Shown piece by piece: positions 22,678-33,965 of a stretch of 64,000 nucleotides of DNA (positions are counted from its first letter, which is position 1; every line of letters begins with the position of its first letter). The notes below the pieces were generated by a model, which worked only from the letters and a program-made list of their open reading frames with translations, was not told the DNA's origin and did not search any database. The DNA lies in assembly GCF_021869535.1 (NCBI RefSeq), contig NW_026262666.1, positions 124,001-188,000 on the forward strand. Reading direction: 5' to 3'. A program made the translations under genes and the position numbers. Origin of the DNA: Mytilus californianus (Eukaryota; Mollusca; Bivalvia; Mytilida; Mytilidae).

Positions 22678-23743
22678 GAAGAGAAAGGTTCTGTCCTATT
22701 GAAATAATAAGGGAAATTGAAGATCTACAACATTTCTTACTATATTGTTAAAGATTTGCCTCAAAACGACAAATATAAGAATACAATGTATGCTGTATTT
22801 GTAACGTAGTATTAACACTGTTTAAGGTAGATTCACTGTATACCGCCATCTTGGATAGTATAATAGCAGTACACAATCGGTCTAGTTCTTTGTCTAAATT
22901 TTCAAATTTTGAGACAGATTTGCAATTTTTGTGTACAAATGTAAGACTTCTTATTTGTATAAAGAAAAATACATATAAACTGCCAACATTTTATTCTCAA
23001 AAAGGAATGAGTAGAAATGACGTTAAACAAACAATTTTTTATTATTCTACCGTAGGTTCTGAAGACACGTAAAAGTAAAGTCTGAAACATGTCAGTAATC
23101 ACATCAATTGACAGGGACTGGTACAAATTAAGTAGCTTATGATTCCGGTTATATCTGTTTGGATGGTACGTGAAACATATTTTAAGGGTAATTTCCCATA
23201 CTTAAGGCCGATTAAAATATTTTATATGTACGACGTCACAATGTACATGATGTTGATATGAAAAATGTATTAGTGTATGATACAAACGAACAAAGTACTT
23301 AACTTCAAATAAAATACGCAAACAAGACAGTCAATCCTGCTGTCCGTTGTGTTTTTTTGAGTAAGTATTTGGTATTGATGGCAGATCTTTAATAGTCCCT
23401 CAACTGGTTTAGACCCGGGCTAATTAGCCGGCTAGGCTTGACACATTGTAGTCATTTTTATACTGTTGAAGATCAAAATCTGTGACAAAGCCCATTAACT
23501 GTGCCTTAATATGTTAAATATTTTTGAAATATTCCAATTGGTAAAAATAAATAACTAAACTTTACTACTTTTACTGTCTTTCTCTTTCATATCAGAGTGT
23601 TTATATTTATAAGTTTATACCAAATCAAGACACGATATTCTTTGATCCATTGTTATACAAATAGGACAGTACCTTTCACTTTAAGAAATGTTGTAAATCT
23701 TCAATTTCCCATTTTATTTTAATAGGACAGAACCATTCACTTC
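22678..23743. repeat. Element with about 62-bp terminal inverted repeats
   Basis: Arm 22678-22739 (GAAGAGAAAGGTTCTGTCCT...) is the inverse of 23682-23743 (...AATAGGACAGAACCATTCAC TTC) at roughly 85-90% identity. The 940-bp interior has no recognisable transposase; ORFs there are under 75 codons. It begins exactly where the split-repeat element ends, so that element may have inserted at its edge. Confidence 0.7.
23165..23330 (+). repeat. Segment homologous to the 3' flank of the first VWA gene
   Basis: Aligns at roughly 70% with 27045-27235: shared TCCCATACTTAAG, 'TATGAAAAATGT' and ACTTCAA blocks in the same order. Either a dispersed repeat or a relic of duplication of the VWA gene region. 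Confidence 0.55.
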
Positions 23744-23799
23744 TTGGAATATATTGGTGTCTTCCCCTTTCAATCTTTAAAGACTGTGCATTTATATAA

Positions 23800-24005
23800 G
23801 GATTTTCTACCCCATGAATAGATAACCTTAAGAAACTGTATTAGGCAAAACCTTTTGTAATTTTGGGTCCCCAATGCTGTTCAACTTCGTACTTTATTTG
23901 GCCTCTTTAACTTATCTTATTCGAGCGTCACTGATGAGTCTTTTGTAGACGAAAAGCGCGTGTGGCGTACAAAATTTTAATACTGGTATCTATGATGAGT
24001 TTTGT
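23800..24005 (-). repeat. Dispersed mussel repeat (CAGTGACGCTCGAAT family), copy 3
   Basis: 'TTCGAGCGTCACTGATGAGT' followed by CTTTTGTAGACGAAAAGCGC and ending 'GGTATCTATGATGAGTTT'. Same orientation and extent as copy 1 at the window start. Confidence 0.88.
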
Positions 24006-24019
24006 AATACATAGTCTGC

Positions 24020-24110
24020 ATAACGTCATCGCAAAACTATTGCGATGTTTTTATTAATGCGAGTAATACGAATGGAAAAACATCACAGTAATATCGATAC
24101 TTTATTACAC
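24020..24110. repeat. Fragment of the ATTATTGCG MITE family
   Basis: CATCGCAAAACTATTGCGAT then GTTTTTATTAATGCGAGTAA; ends are missing. Confidence 0.5.
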
Positions 24111-24680
24111 ACAAAATCATTAGTAAAATACATGAACTATCGTGAAATTCTTTTAAAATGGTATACGAGTATATATTCAAATGTTATTGTCATATAAACT
24201 ATAAACAGTATTTTTGTGACAAGAAAATAGATAAGTATACAAAATAACTCAATATTTACATATATTTATACACAACCATTTGATTATATACAACAATTTG
24301 CTTGGATTTTGTGTAAGGCATTTTGATGAGCAAACAGTTTTGACGTTACAACATGAACAACGCATAAAGTGTGTAAATTATCAAGATACATCATCGTCTT
24401 CTGAATAAGTTTTTAAAGCATTAATTAAGAAGCATCAACAGTTGTATTGATTTCCTGTAATGATATTTTGAAGAGTTGCCACCGTCAATTATGGATTTGA
24501 TGGGTGTAAATCCTCAATTGATGGTTGTATCTCTTCAAAAACAGCATTGTTATTCCTTAATTATAATATCATGATTTTTTTTAAATATTTTACAGGAAGA
24601 GCATCTGAGATGCAAATTTAAATAATACTAATGACTATAGGATCATATATGGGTTTTTTTTAGAGCATTTGAAAAAGTAA
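24111..24680. other. No gene seen
   Basis: AT-rich spacer upstream of the first VWA gene. A short direct repeat (TCAATTATGGATTTGATGGG / TCAATTGATGGTTGTATCTC) is the only structure noted. Confidence 0.4.
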
Positions 24681-24689
24681 AAATAGCAA

Positions 24690-25010
24690 AAATACTGAAC
24701 TCCAAGGAAAATTCAAAACGGAAAGTCCTTTATCAAATGGCAAAATCAAAAGCTCAAACACATCAAACGAATTGGAAACCACTGTCATATTCCTGACTTG
24801 GTACAGACATTTCCTTATGTAGAAAATGGTGGATTAAACCTGGTTTTATAGCTAGCTAAACCTCTCCCTTGTTTGACAGTCGCATAGAATTCCATTATAT
24901 TGACAACAATGTGTGAGCAAAACAAACAGACATAATAGGTAAAATTGTCAAAAATTGGGGTACAGCAGTCAACATTGTGTTAAATCTTAATCACTATAAA
25001 AACAAATAAC
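24690..25010 (+). repeat. Dispersed repeat (CATATTCCTGACTTGG family)
   Basis: 'CATATTCCTGACTTGGTACA' and 'CCTGGTTTTATAGCTAGCTA' are shared with 34080-34430. This family's 5' half also occurs at 63594-63745. Confidence 0.7.
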
Positions 25011-25299
25011 TATTTCAACAAAGAAAAACAAAATGAAATATAAACACTCTATATACAAAGTACATAAGCAAAAAATGAAAGATAAGAATACAAAAATGAT
25101 CATAGCACAATAAATGTGTAGACTAGGAAAACCCAGAGTGGTTACAAGTGTGAAAAATATGCACTTGTAGCGAGCAGTCTCAAAAGATAGAGAGAGACGC
25201 TCTTTATTTTTTTGCGAACAATTGGAAATAGTAGGTCAGTCATAAGAGGAACAAGTTACGTATTGTCGGGGACTGGTACTGTGTAGGTAAATATTTTAA

Positions 25300-25403
25300 G
25301 TACTCTCAAGAGTTTTATCAAGTATTAACCGCAATGATTCACTTGAAAGACTATAAATATATTGAATAGTTTGGAAACACATGTAAACGTTCAGACTGTA
25401 AAC
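25300..25403 (+). promoter_or_regulatory. TATA promoter of the first VWA gene
   Basis: TATAAATA at 25353-25360 precedes the ATG at 25404. The whole proximal segment is conserved with the second VWA gene: 'AGTACTCTCAA', TTATCAA, CAATGATTCA, CTATAAATAT, then AACGTTCAGACTGTAA just before the ATG. TTCAGACT at about 25390 is a plausible initiator, about 40 bp downstream of the TATA box. The conservation argues for a functional core promoter. Confidence 0.7.
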
Positions 25404-26819
25404 ATGGAACGAACTTGTTATATTATAGTTCTACTTTGCACAACTATTGTTTGCATAACCCAGTCAATGATTCTCCGGGAAGATCATGTCATACCACCAG
25501 AACCTGTTTGGCCACCAATCGATCCAATTGGACCTATCAGGCCACCAATTGATCCTCAAGCAACAAGACTCCCAGGATCCACTCAAATACCAAGATCGAC
25601 TAGACCTCCAGTTTCTCTCGAACATCCTCTTGATCTAGCGTTTATTATGGACACTACAGGAAGCATGTCTTCATATATTCATAGTGCGAAGGCAAATATT
25701 CGAAAAATTGTCAACGCCATTGTAAGAAGTTCGCAAAGTAGAGTTCGGTTGGCCTTAGTGGAATACAGAGATCATCAACCAGAAGATCGTTCGTTCGTGA
25801 CAAGAACCCATGACTTTACTGAATCCGTGGAAACAATGAAAACATGGTTGGACAATGCAAAAGCACAAGGAGGTGGCGACACACCGGAAGCTGTTGCTGA
25901 TGCTTTGAATGAAGCAGCAATGTTATCATGGAATATGGAATCAACTAAAATCAGTATCATGGTTTCCGATGCTCCGCCCCATGCTTTAGATCCTTCTATG
26001 GATAGTTCATTTCATAACGGGTGTCCGAATGAACACGATCCAATGCAAACTGTACGAGAATTGGCTAAATTGGGTATAACATTATATACTGTTGGTGTTG
26101 AGCCATCTATTAATAAATACAAGGATTTTTTTGAAGCTCTAGCTTACAAAACAGGTGGACAATATGTACCTATGAGAAACCCATACCAACTCATAAATGT
26201 GATAATTGGAGGAGCTCAAGAACAACTGTCTTTGAATGAATTCACATCGGAAGTTAGAAATGAAGTCGAGAAATATGTCGCTGATGATGAAGAAGTCGAT
26301 GAAAGCGCAATTGCTCAAACTGTTTATCAGAGACTGAATGCAAGAGGAGTACAAACTAAGCATCTTACAAAAAACAGCAAAGTGTTAGAAGGACCATCTT
26401 CTACAGCAAAGATGTTAGCCGATTTGTCATCTATGGCTGATGTTAGGAAGAAAATAGGAAACAAAGTTACAAAAGTCCCGAAACGAAGGCATGGAGGAAG
26501 ATTGAGATATAGGCATAGAATGAGAGGTTCCTCTGCATTTTTAAGATCTCGTCTTACAGAACCAGAATTTCACAGATTGTCATCTGATATAAGACCCAGA
26601 TATTTAGCACGCGGTTATGACCGCAGTGTATCTTCTAAATTGGATGATGAGTATGGTGTAGGACCCAGATATATGTCACATACGTATGGAACGAAAGGAT
26701 ATTCTGGTGATCTGTCTCATGCAGAATCCTCGAGGGAAAAATTTACCACTGTAGAATCTGGTGTCAGCCTAGATCAAATTGAAAGGTTGGTGAAAAAAGA
26801 AACTGCGAGACTAAAATGA
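25404..26819 (+). CDS. Secreted VWA-domain protein, copy 1 (471 aa, intronless)
   Basis: I chose the ATG at 25404 because its signal peptide and upstream sequence match those of the paralogue at 34919; the 14 in-frame codons before it have no ATG. Residues 1-21 are a signal peptide (MERTCYIIVLLCTTIVCITQ). Residues 22-72 form a Pro-rich linker with PPIDP motifs. A VWA domain covers about 76-270. Its metal-ion-dependent adhesion site (MIDAS) reads D83-T-T85-G-S87, with T160 in GGGDTPEA and D189 in VSDAPPH. The DxTxS variant with GGGD and SDAPPH resembles VWA domains of the alpha-kinase/hemicentin-like type more than integrins. Residues about 285-370 are mixed helical, then a basic Arg/Tyr-rich tail ends in an amphipathic helix (DQIERLVKKETARLK). 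The VWA has a single cysteine (C207). It probably acts outside the cell as a metal-dependent binding protein; the ligand is unknown. Extracellular matrix, shell or immune roles are guesses. Confidence 0.88.
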   Translation: MERTCYIIVLLCTTIVCITQSMILREDHVIPPEPVWPPIDPIGPIRPPIDPQATRLPGSTQIPRSTRPPVSLEHPLDLAFIMDTTGSMSSYIHSAKANIRKIVNAIVRSSQSRVRLALVEYRDHQPEDRSFVTRTHDFTESVETMKTWLDNAKAQGGGDTPEAVADALNEAAMLSWNMESTKISIMVSDAPPHALDPSMDSSFHNGCPNEHDPMQTVRELAKLGITLYTVGVEPSINKYKDFFEALAYKTGGQYVPMRNPYQLINVIIGGAQEQLSLNEFTSEVRNEVEKYVADDEEVDESAIAQTVYQRLNARGVQTKHLTKNSKVLEGPSSTAKMLADLSSMADVRKKIGNKVTKVPKRRHGGRLRYRHRMRGSSAFLRSRLTEPEFHRLSSDIRPRYLARGYDRSVSSKLDDEYGVGPRYMSHTYGTKGYSGDLSHAESSREKFTTVESGVSLDQIERLVKKETARLK

Positions 26820-27044
26820 AACTATCAACGTGTGTATGTTTTTGCAAAATAGATTATAGCCAAAACTTAAAGAATATCTATCAAAATTTCTGGATAACTA
26901 TTGGAGCTAATATCACCAAAAACAGTGCATGTTGTACCACAATATCCTACGCTGTATTTATATCTATTTTGGAACTTTCGTTTTGATTTATCTGACGTAT
27001 ATCTAAATGCTTTAATTATAGTCTTATTGATATAATTGTCATAT

Positions 27045-27235
27045 TAAAGTATGTGAACCAGTTTTTAAGTGTTATTCCCATACTTAAGATGAATTCATAT
27101 CTATTCTGTATACGCAGTCAGAATGTTCATGAAGTTATTATGAAAAATGTGTTGATTTGTAATGTCAGTGAAAATTGTTCATAACTTCAATATACACAAA
27201 ACGTGAAAATACAACAAGCAAACTAATGACAAAAA
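27045..27235 (+). repeat. 3' flank segment repeated at 23165-23330
   Basis: Shares TCCCATACTTAAG and TATGAAAAATGT with the upstream copy. It lies 225 bp after the stop codon of the first VWA gene; the ATTAAA near 27043 could be its poly(A) signal. Confidence 0.5.
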
Positions 27236-27900
27236 GGTAATTTAAGGGTAAATATTGAACCTTCATGATCTTTATATCAAGCCCGGAATTATTCCGTGTT
27301 TAAAATGGAGTTGTATTTTACAGAAAAAAAACATATGCCCATACTTGCTAGTCTCGACAAAAGTCATCTGAATTCCCTAATGAAATTAACGATTGGATAT
27401 CAAAGCCTTGATTTGGTATAGGCACCTTCGTATGACAATGTTGGTTGTGTGTTTGAATAAGGTTCAATCAGGTTACAGAACATCAAAACTTTCCACATTT
27501 ATGTCAGTCACATCACCCCCCCCCTTTTTTTTAAATCCATAAAATGAAAAATCCGAAACCTAAAACAACACCGGAATAATTAACCAAATTATAGTGTAAG
27601 CGGTATGATTTAGTATTCATATTTGTATATAATATAAGTATTTGAACAATCTTTTGGTAACTGTTAGCATTTTTAATTACGGAATTGTTAATCGTGTTTT
27701 TCATTTTACCTTTTTCTTTGTTATCTATCGTACTGATATATGAGAGAAATCAGTGCATTTACTGTATTTTTTTTAAAACTGTAATCTCTTTTAGGATATT
27801 TTCGTTACTTAGAACGACAATATTAAAATGAAGAGAATTGAAATAAAAAAAAATGCAAGTTTATCCGTGTGCCTGTCAGCTAGGAACCTTCAAGTTGGAA
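27236..27900. other. No gene seen
   Basis: AT-rich spacer containing a C-run followed by a T-run (about 27517-27531). No recognisable feature before the Penelope-like element. Confidence 0.4.
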
Positions 27901-27901
27901 G

Positions 27902-30143
27902 TTGTCGTCTGGCATTACATCGTATTGTCTTTTTAGGGGCATATCACCTTATTTTAAAGATCAGTCTGTACCAATAATTTCTTATACCTATACCAAACCA
28001 ATTGCAACTAAAATTTTCAATTACAAACACGTTTTGCAGGATCTCAACATTGACGACTTCAAGTCTAAACCTCCTGATTGCACCTGTACTAGTTCCCAAT
28101 TCACATATAATCTGGCTGGCCACGTTATTACCGGAGGCCCCAACATTGTCAATAACACTTTCTGCAAAATTTGTTATCCAAAGGTCCGAAATATCGTGAG
28201 CCTAAATCCATCAATTGAAAATACAACTTCAAAATACTGATGGATTCGGTCGATGATTATGCCAGGCAATGGGCTAAACGCGAGAAAGAAGACGTAGATA
28301 CTCTTTCCGAATTGATTAAGACTGTGAGGTCGTTGATACAAATCCGAATTAAGAAACTAAATGGGCATATCAATACCCACGCTACGTCAATTTTTAAAGA
28401 CCCAAATGTTGCAAAACACTTGTCCTACCTCCATAACAAATATGTTGTTGTCCCCGCAGATAAAACCCCAAACAACATCGTTTTTGTGAGTAAATATCAT
28501 TACATAAACTGCTTGATAAATAAATTAGATATTGACAATTCACTTGGAAAATCAATCTATACCCTCACGACACTTACCAAAGAGGAAGTCCTGGATAATC
28601 ATAGGTCTGTTCTATGTTCCTTTGAAATTTCAACCAAAGATGAAGAACTGGATCTTCCATCACTGTATTGGATACCTAAACTACATAAGTGTCCTTACAA
28701 ACAACGGTATATTGCTGGGTCTTCCAAGTGCTCCACGAAACCTCTTTCTAAATTATTAACATTTATTTTATCAGCAACCAAAGCCGGGCTCCAAAGTTTT
28801 TGTGAAACTGCCTATTCTAGAGGTGGCGTAAATCAGATGTGGATACTAAAAAATTCCATAGATCTTTTAGAGTACATACAATATAAGACTCTCTCATCTT
28901 GCAATAGTATTAAAACATTTGACTTTTCTACACTTTACACAAGTATTCCCCATTCCAAACTAAAAGACAAATTAAAAGAGTTGGTATTACTTTGTTTCAT
29001 TAAAAAGAATGGCGAACGAAGATACAAGTATCTTGTCTTGGGGATGGATAAATCCTACTTTGTAAAGAATCACTCTGACTCAAACAAAATATTCTCTGAA
29101 ACTGAATTTTAATGTGCGTATTGTTATGCGTTTACTTTTCTACATTGGCTAGAGGTATAGGGGAGGGTTGAGATCTCATCAACATGTTTAACCCCGCCGC
29201 ATTTTTGCGCCTGTCCCAAGTCAGGAGCCTCTAGCCTTTGTTAGTCTTGTATTATTTTTAATTTTAGTTTCTTGTGTACAATTTGGAATTTAGTATGGCG
29301 TTCATTATCACTGAACTAGTATATATATTTGTTTAGGGGCCAGCTGAAGGACGCCTCCGGGTGCGGGAATTTCTCGCTGCATTGAAGACCTGTTGGTGAC
29401 CTTCTGCTGTTGTCTGTTCTATGGTCGGGTTGTTGTCTCTTTGACGCATTCCCTATTTCCATTCTCAATTTTATTATCAAGATGCTTGATTTCTTGATTG
29501 ACAACATATTTGTTACGTTTGGAGGACGTGTTTTTCAACAGACTGTCGGAATTCCAATGGGAACCAATTGTGCCCCTCTTCTTGCCGACTTGTTTCTTTA
29601 TTATTATGAGGCTGACTTCATACAGGAACTTCTTAGGAAGAAAGATAAGAAGTTAGCAATATCCTTTAACTCTACGTTCTGCTATATAGATGATGTTCTC
29701 TCACTAAGTAATACTAAATTTGGTAACTATGTTGAACGAATTTATCCCATCGAACTAGAGATAAAGGATACTACAGATACATTTCAGTCTGCCTCATATC
29801 TTAACTTACATCTAGAAATTGACAATGAGGGTCGGTTGAAAACAAAACTTTACGACAAAAGAGATGATTTCAGCTTCCCAATTGTGAACTTTCCATTTCT
29901 ATGTAGCAACACTCCAGCAGCGCCTGCATACGGAGTATATATCTCCAAATTGATACGATATTCCCGGGCTTGTGTTTCCTATTTGATAGAGGATTGCTGC
30001 TCACAAGGAAGCTATTAAACCAATAGTTCCAAATGGGGAAGTTGAAATCATTCCTTCGTAAATTTTACGGACGCCATCACGAGTTGGTTGACCGTTATGG
30101 AATAACCGTTTCACAGATGATATCGGATATGTTCCTTATGTCG
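27902..30143 (+). pseudogene. Penelope-like reverse transcriptase, broken
   Basis: The protein can be followed through several frames. 27902-28240 is the N-terminal part (PPDCTCTSSQF, LAGHVITGGPNIVNN). A frameshift near 28225-28240 leads into 28240-29103 (DYARQWAKREKEDVDTLSE, PSLYWIPKLHKCPYK, motif A FDFSTLYTSIPH at 28918-28953). An inserted repeat (29104-29459) interrupts it. 29478-30018 has GIPMGTNCAPLLADLF (from 29548), YIDDVLSL (catalytic YIDD at 29683-29694) and KLYDKRDDFSFPIVNFPF. After another frameshift the remnant continues to about 30143 (RKFYGRHHELVDRYGI). YIDD together with GIPMGTNCAP and the FDFSTLYT-type motif A fits Penelope-like elements, as I recall them. Catalytic aspartates persist, but frameshifts, a stop and the insertion make it non-functional. 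I see no GIY-YIG nuclease in this copy. Confidence 0.8.
29104..29459 (+). mobile_element. Nested repeat insertion in the reverse transcriptase
   Basis: From TTTTAATGTGCGTATTGTTA to CCATTCTCAATTTTATT. The same sequence, extending further 5', lies at 51555-52117 and has the same 3' end. The coding sequence resumes directly afterwards (ATCAAGATGCTTGATTTCTT). This is therefore a 5'-shortened copy inserted into the older element. Confidence 0.85.
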
Positions 30144-30440
30144 TAACTACAATACCCTCCCTTTTCACGAATATAACTTACCGAATTAGACTATTTACCG
30201 GATTTGTAATAACATAAGCAACACGACGGGTGCCACATGTGGAGCAGGATCTGCTTACCCTTCCGGAGCACCTGAGAGCACCCCCAGTTTTTGGTGGGGT
30301 TCGTGTTGCTTAGTCTTTGGTTTTCTATGTTGTGTCATCTGTACTATTATTTGTCTGTTTGTCTTTTTATTTTTGGCCATGGCGTTGTCAGTTTGTTTTC
30401 GATCTATGAGTTTGACTGTCCCTCTGGTATCTTTCGTCCC
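30144..30440 (+). repeat. 3' untranslated tail of Penelope-like element 1
   Basis: It directly follows the decayed ORF: 'GGTGCCACATGTGGAGCAGG', 'GGTGGGGTTCGTGTTGCTTA' and 'TTTGACTGTCCCTCTGGTAT'. The last part recurs inverted at 57297-57475 and, diverged, at 54640-54800. That supports it being the mobile element's own tail. Confidence 0.7.
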
Positions 30441-30554
30441 TCTTTCACAATTATTGTCACAGTAACCAATTATGTCTGTTTGGATTTCTCACCTTTTTTT
30501 TTCTCAATATAACGGAACTATAATCAACTATAATACAAGTGGGAGATATAGGTA

Positions 30555-31060
30555 GCTATAAAGCCAGGTTTAGCCCACCATTTTCTTCGGGAAATGACTG
30601 TTCCAAGTTAGGAATATGAAAGTTGTTTTCCATTCGAAATAGTCCGCGGGGGGGGGGGATGTCGGTGTCTAAACATACAGATTTTTTGGTATATAAACCA
30701 CCCCATTGATATGTTGTTGTTTGCGAAAATCCCTTCCCATTCATATATTTTCCCTGGTTTCAGAAATACAGTTTATAACATCATTAGATGCAAACCACAT
30801 TCGATCATTCATATTTTTAGACAAAAACTCAGTACACAGTTTTTACAGATATCTTAAAAAAGACGCATATCGATAACCCATTCACAAATAAACTTCTACA
30901 CATTGTTATATTACATCCCACAAATTGCGCCCCATTGATATATTTGACACTCCAAAAAAAATTACCCATACCAGCGGCACGTCTGTGTATATCTCTAGAT
31001 AGGAAGATACCCCCCCCCCCCCCCCCCCCCATCCCTCGATATAGTCTAAAGTTTGGTTTT
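30555..31060. repeat. Repeat-derived DNA with opposed G and C homopolymers
   Basis: 'GCCCACCATTTTCTTCGGGA' and GGAATATGAAAGTTGTTTTC match the CATATTCCTGACTTGG family in part. An 11-base G-run lies at 30648-30658 and a 21-base C-run at 31010-31030. The Gly-rich and Pro-rich ORFs across the C-run are artefacts. Confidence 0.5.
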
Positions 31061-31249
31061 GTCAGGTTTAACGGACTTCCCTCTTTTTTAATTTACATTG
31101 GAGTTCGGTATTTTTGTTAATACTTTTTGCGTACACATCGCATCTCATTTGCGTATTTAAATTACATGCTTGTGACTCATGAAGCATAAAGCGGGTTTGA
31201 ATATTTTTGTGAAAGCGCAATACTCCCCGTACCGGGGACAGCAAACCAT

Positions 31250-31510
31250 AAGAACACCCTGAAAATCAGTTGGACTCCTCAGATTCACATAAAGCACACA
31301 AAAACACCTAACATAACGACAAAAGACACAAAGTACATAAGATTATCTAAGAGTACTCGCAGTCACTGAAAGCTAGTTCAAAGCCAATAATAACAACTAA
31401 CAAATAAATCATGTTCTCCGAGATAAAGTATACATTATTCAGACACCACACCAACAGTACAAAACATCTAGAGATCAAGACTCAGAAATGACAATGAAAA
31501 TGCTTCATAA
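31250..31510 (-). repeat. Diverged fragment of a Penelope-like tail
   Basis: 'GAGTACTCGCAGTCACTGAA' followed by AGCTAGTTCAAAGCCAATAA recurs at 45030-45080 and, diverged, at 46850-46890. Both of those belong to the tail of Penelope-like element 2 or its truncated copies. Confidence 0.6.
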
Positions 31511-31639
31511 CAAAATTACAACCAAATCGTCGGCAGCGACGACGTAGCAGATTGCATGACAAAGATATACCAACCCAGTGGCGACGGCGACAACTTAAAC
31601 TATATGTGTATACAAATTTATTAGTGTTTCAATTCAAAT

Positions 31640-31760
31640 GCATCAAATTTCATCCTTGTCTTTCTAATATTCGATTTTAAGCGTTCCTGATGAAGGTTAA
31701 ATCCAGAAAAGCTATTCGCATATATATGCATGACATTTATAAAGTGTTGTTTTAGTTTTT
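31640..31760. repeat. Dispersed repeat (AAATCCAGAAAAGC family)
   Basis: 'GCGTTCCTGATGAAGGTTAA' ATCCAGAAAAGC and 'TTTATAAAGTGTTGTTTT'. Related pieces are at 32210-32285 and, inverted, at 37095-37330. Confidence 0.65.
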
Positions 31761-31991
31761 TACATCACAAGGTCGATACTGCTGCTGGTGGACTATCAGT
31801 ACCATAGGGTATCATCAGCTCAGTAGTCAGTACTTCGGTATAAACATGATTTATAACAAACAATTCTTAAATAGTCCGTTTATAAATTGATAAATTACTG
31901 AGAAACTAAGGTTTCTACTCCCTTACATAGATTTGGCTTTTCTGTAAGGTTCTAATTCATATATAGCTCTTCAACTGTTTCGGTTCTTATA

Positions 31992-32203
31992 TACTGTGGA
32001 TTCATTTATTTTCGTGGGTACCAATTTTCGTGGATTGAGGAAAACTTGCATTATCGTGGATACTTGATTTCGTGGTTTTGCCAAAGTCTGCATACAATCT
32101 TATAGAAAATTTGTGATTCGTTGAACATTTAAATTCGTGGTTTACCTGTACCCACGAAATCCACGAAAATTGGTACCCAATGAATAATAATGAATCCACA
32201 GTA
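31992..32203. repeat. Intact palindromic MITE (TACTGTGGATTCATT family)
   Basis: The ends TACTGTGGATTCATT / AATGAATCCACAGTA are perfect inverse complements. The adjacent CGTGGGTACCAATTTTCGTG and its inverse CACGAAAATTGGTACCC are also paired. 212 bp, no ORF. Confidence 0.92.
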
Positions 32204-33639
32204 TCCTTGACTCTGAGCGTTCCTAAAAAATATCAATCCAGAAAAGCGCGTCAGATGCATGCAATTTATAAAGTGTTGTTTTCATTTTTGACAACAGAAG
32301 AGCTGGAAAATTCATATCTTGTTACTTGTCTGGTATACTTCGGATTAAAGGTAAATGTGTAAAGAGTATGCGCAACATAAATGAGTGAAGTAAACATTCT
32401 TGAGATCATATCAATACTCATGTCAAACAATTCAATAATAATCTCTACTCAAATGTTCAATTTATAAATTATATGTATTTGTTTTAATATACTCGACAAA
32501 GAAACGTATTTTCAAACTATTACTTTATTTATGAAGTTATAAAAGGTAGTATAGGGGGTTTGAATCTATCTGTTCCATCTAGAATTAGTAAAAATGGGAG
32601 ATGCCTCAATTTCAAAAACTGATATGTTTTTTTGTATTATACAATGCAAAGTTTATCTTTAAGTTCACAAAATACAGTTAAGAAAAGCACTTCCCTACAA
32701 TGGAGATATTTCAAATGAAAAAAAGCACGGGTAAAAACTAACGATTACGGCACATGCAATACTTATTCAAACAATGTTCGCAGCTACTGAAAACAAATTG
32801 AACGTGCTTAATCTACCGAAAACAAAAGAACGTGCTTAATCCACTGATACGATGATCATGGCTTCCAATACTTTAATATCGAAAATTGATATCCAAAATT
32901 ATTTTACCCGGTGGTATCATCTTAACACTGGTTGTAGATTTTCGAATGATTTCCTTTCCTTTCCATCTCTTGGTGCGTATGTGCATATGAGGCTACATGG
33001 TGGTATTAAGCATGTTTAGGGGATTTATTCAACAATTTGGAACAGGATATGCATTTTGAACCCTTCCAGAAACCTAACATATCTTTTCTTCCAGAAAATA
33101 ATATCGGTTTGCTTCGCATCACGGTGCAAAGTTATAAGTGACAGCTAATTACATGGTCAGACGGATGACCACTCATTGATAAGCTCAGTGTGTGACATGT
33201 AACTCACTCAGCAGTCTGCCGATATGGTTTATAACCTTCAATTTACATGATTTCCAGTCCTCGGTGGCCTTAATTTCGCTTAAAATAATATAAATATAAA
33301 ACTTTGCGTGAAATTCCCCTTCCTGTTAAATCCTTAAAATTGAAATATTATGCAATTAATTACCTTATTTTGTAATATAATTAAGTGAAAAGATGCCCCT
33401 GAAATTTACTTATACAATGTATTGGAAGAAATGATTTTTAAAATGTGGGAACAATATATCGGGATATTAATGCATGTGTATAATGTTCTCTAATTTCGCG
33501 GTAAACTTTTTACCAAGAAATTTACCCTACGCGAACATTTCACTGATCAGTTTAATGGATTGTACAAAGACGTGAAGCACGAATGAATACTTTGATGCGC
33601 GGATTTGATCAATAAATTGTTTTCAAGGAGCTCCTGAAA
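32204..33639. other. No gene seen
   Basis: Apart from a fragment of the AAATCCAGAAAAGC family at 32210-32285, this is AT-rich DNA without recognised exons, RNAs or repeats. Confidence 0.4.
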
Positions 33640-33965
33640 TATTCCATCAACGCCATAATTCCAATTCAGGATATCTGTTTCTCATTGATCACCTCCTGAA
33701 ATATTTCAGGACCTCCATCAATCGATTTCATAATATCCTGGAATATTTTAGGCCCTCCATAATTCAATTTCAGTATATCCTGAAATATTTCAGGACCACG
33801 ATAATTCGATTTCAAGATATTCTGGAATATTGCAGGACCCACATACATCCTTGATATTTATTAAGCTCCATAATCATATATTTCAGGACCTCGACAATTC
33901 AATTTCAGATATCCCTAAATAATTATGGAGATCCACAATTATCACTGGACCTCCAAAATTCAATT
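33640..33965. repeat. Degenerate tandem repeat, about 42-bp unit
   Basis: Units of the form TCCTGAAATATTTCAGGACC followed by (A/T)C(C/G)ATAATTCAATTTCA. The clearest copies are at 33730-33840, with decayed copies on both sides. Each unit contains the small palindrome CCTGAAATATTTCAGG. Confidence 0.8.

Noticed and set aside
25362-25403. Upstream extension of VWA gene 1 by 14 codons
   Set aside because: That extension has no ATG and overlaps the 5' UTR conserved with the paralogue. The ATG at 25404 matches the paralogue's start.
30829-31120. Gly-rich and Pro-rich ORFs
   Set aside because: They are created by the 21-base C-run.
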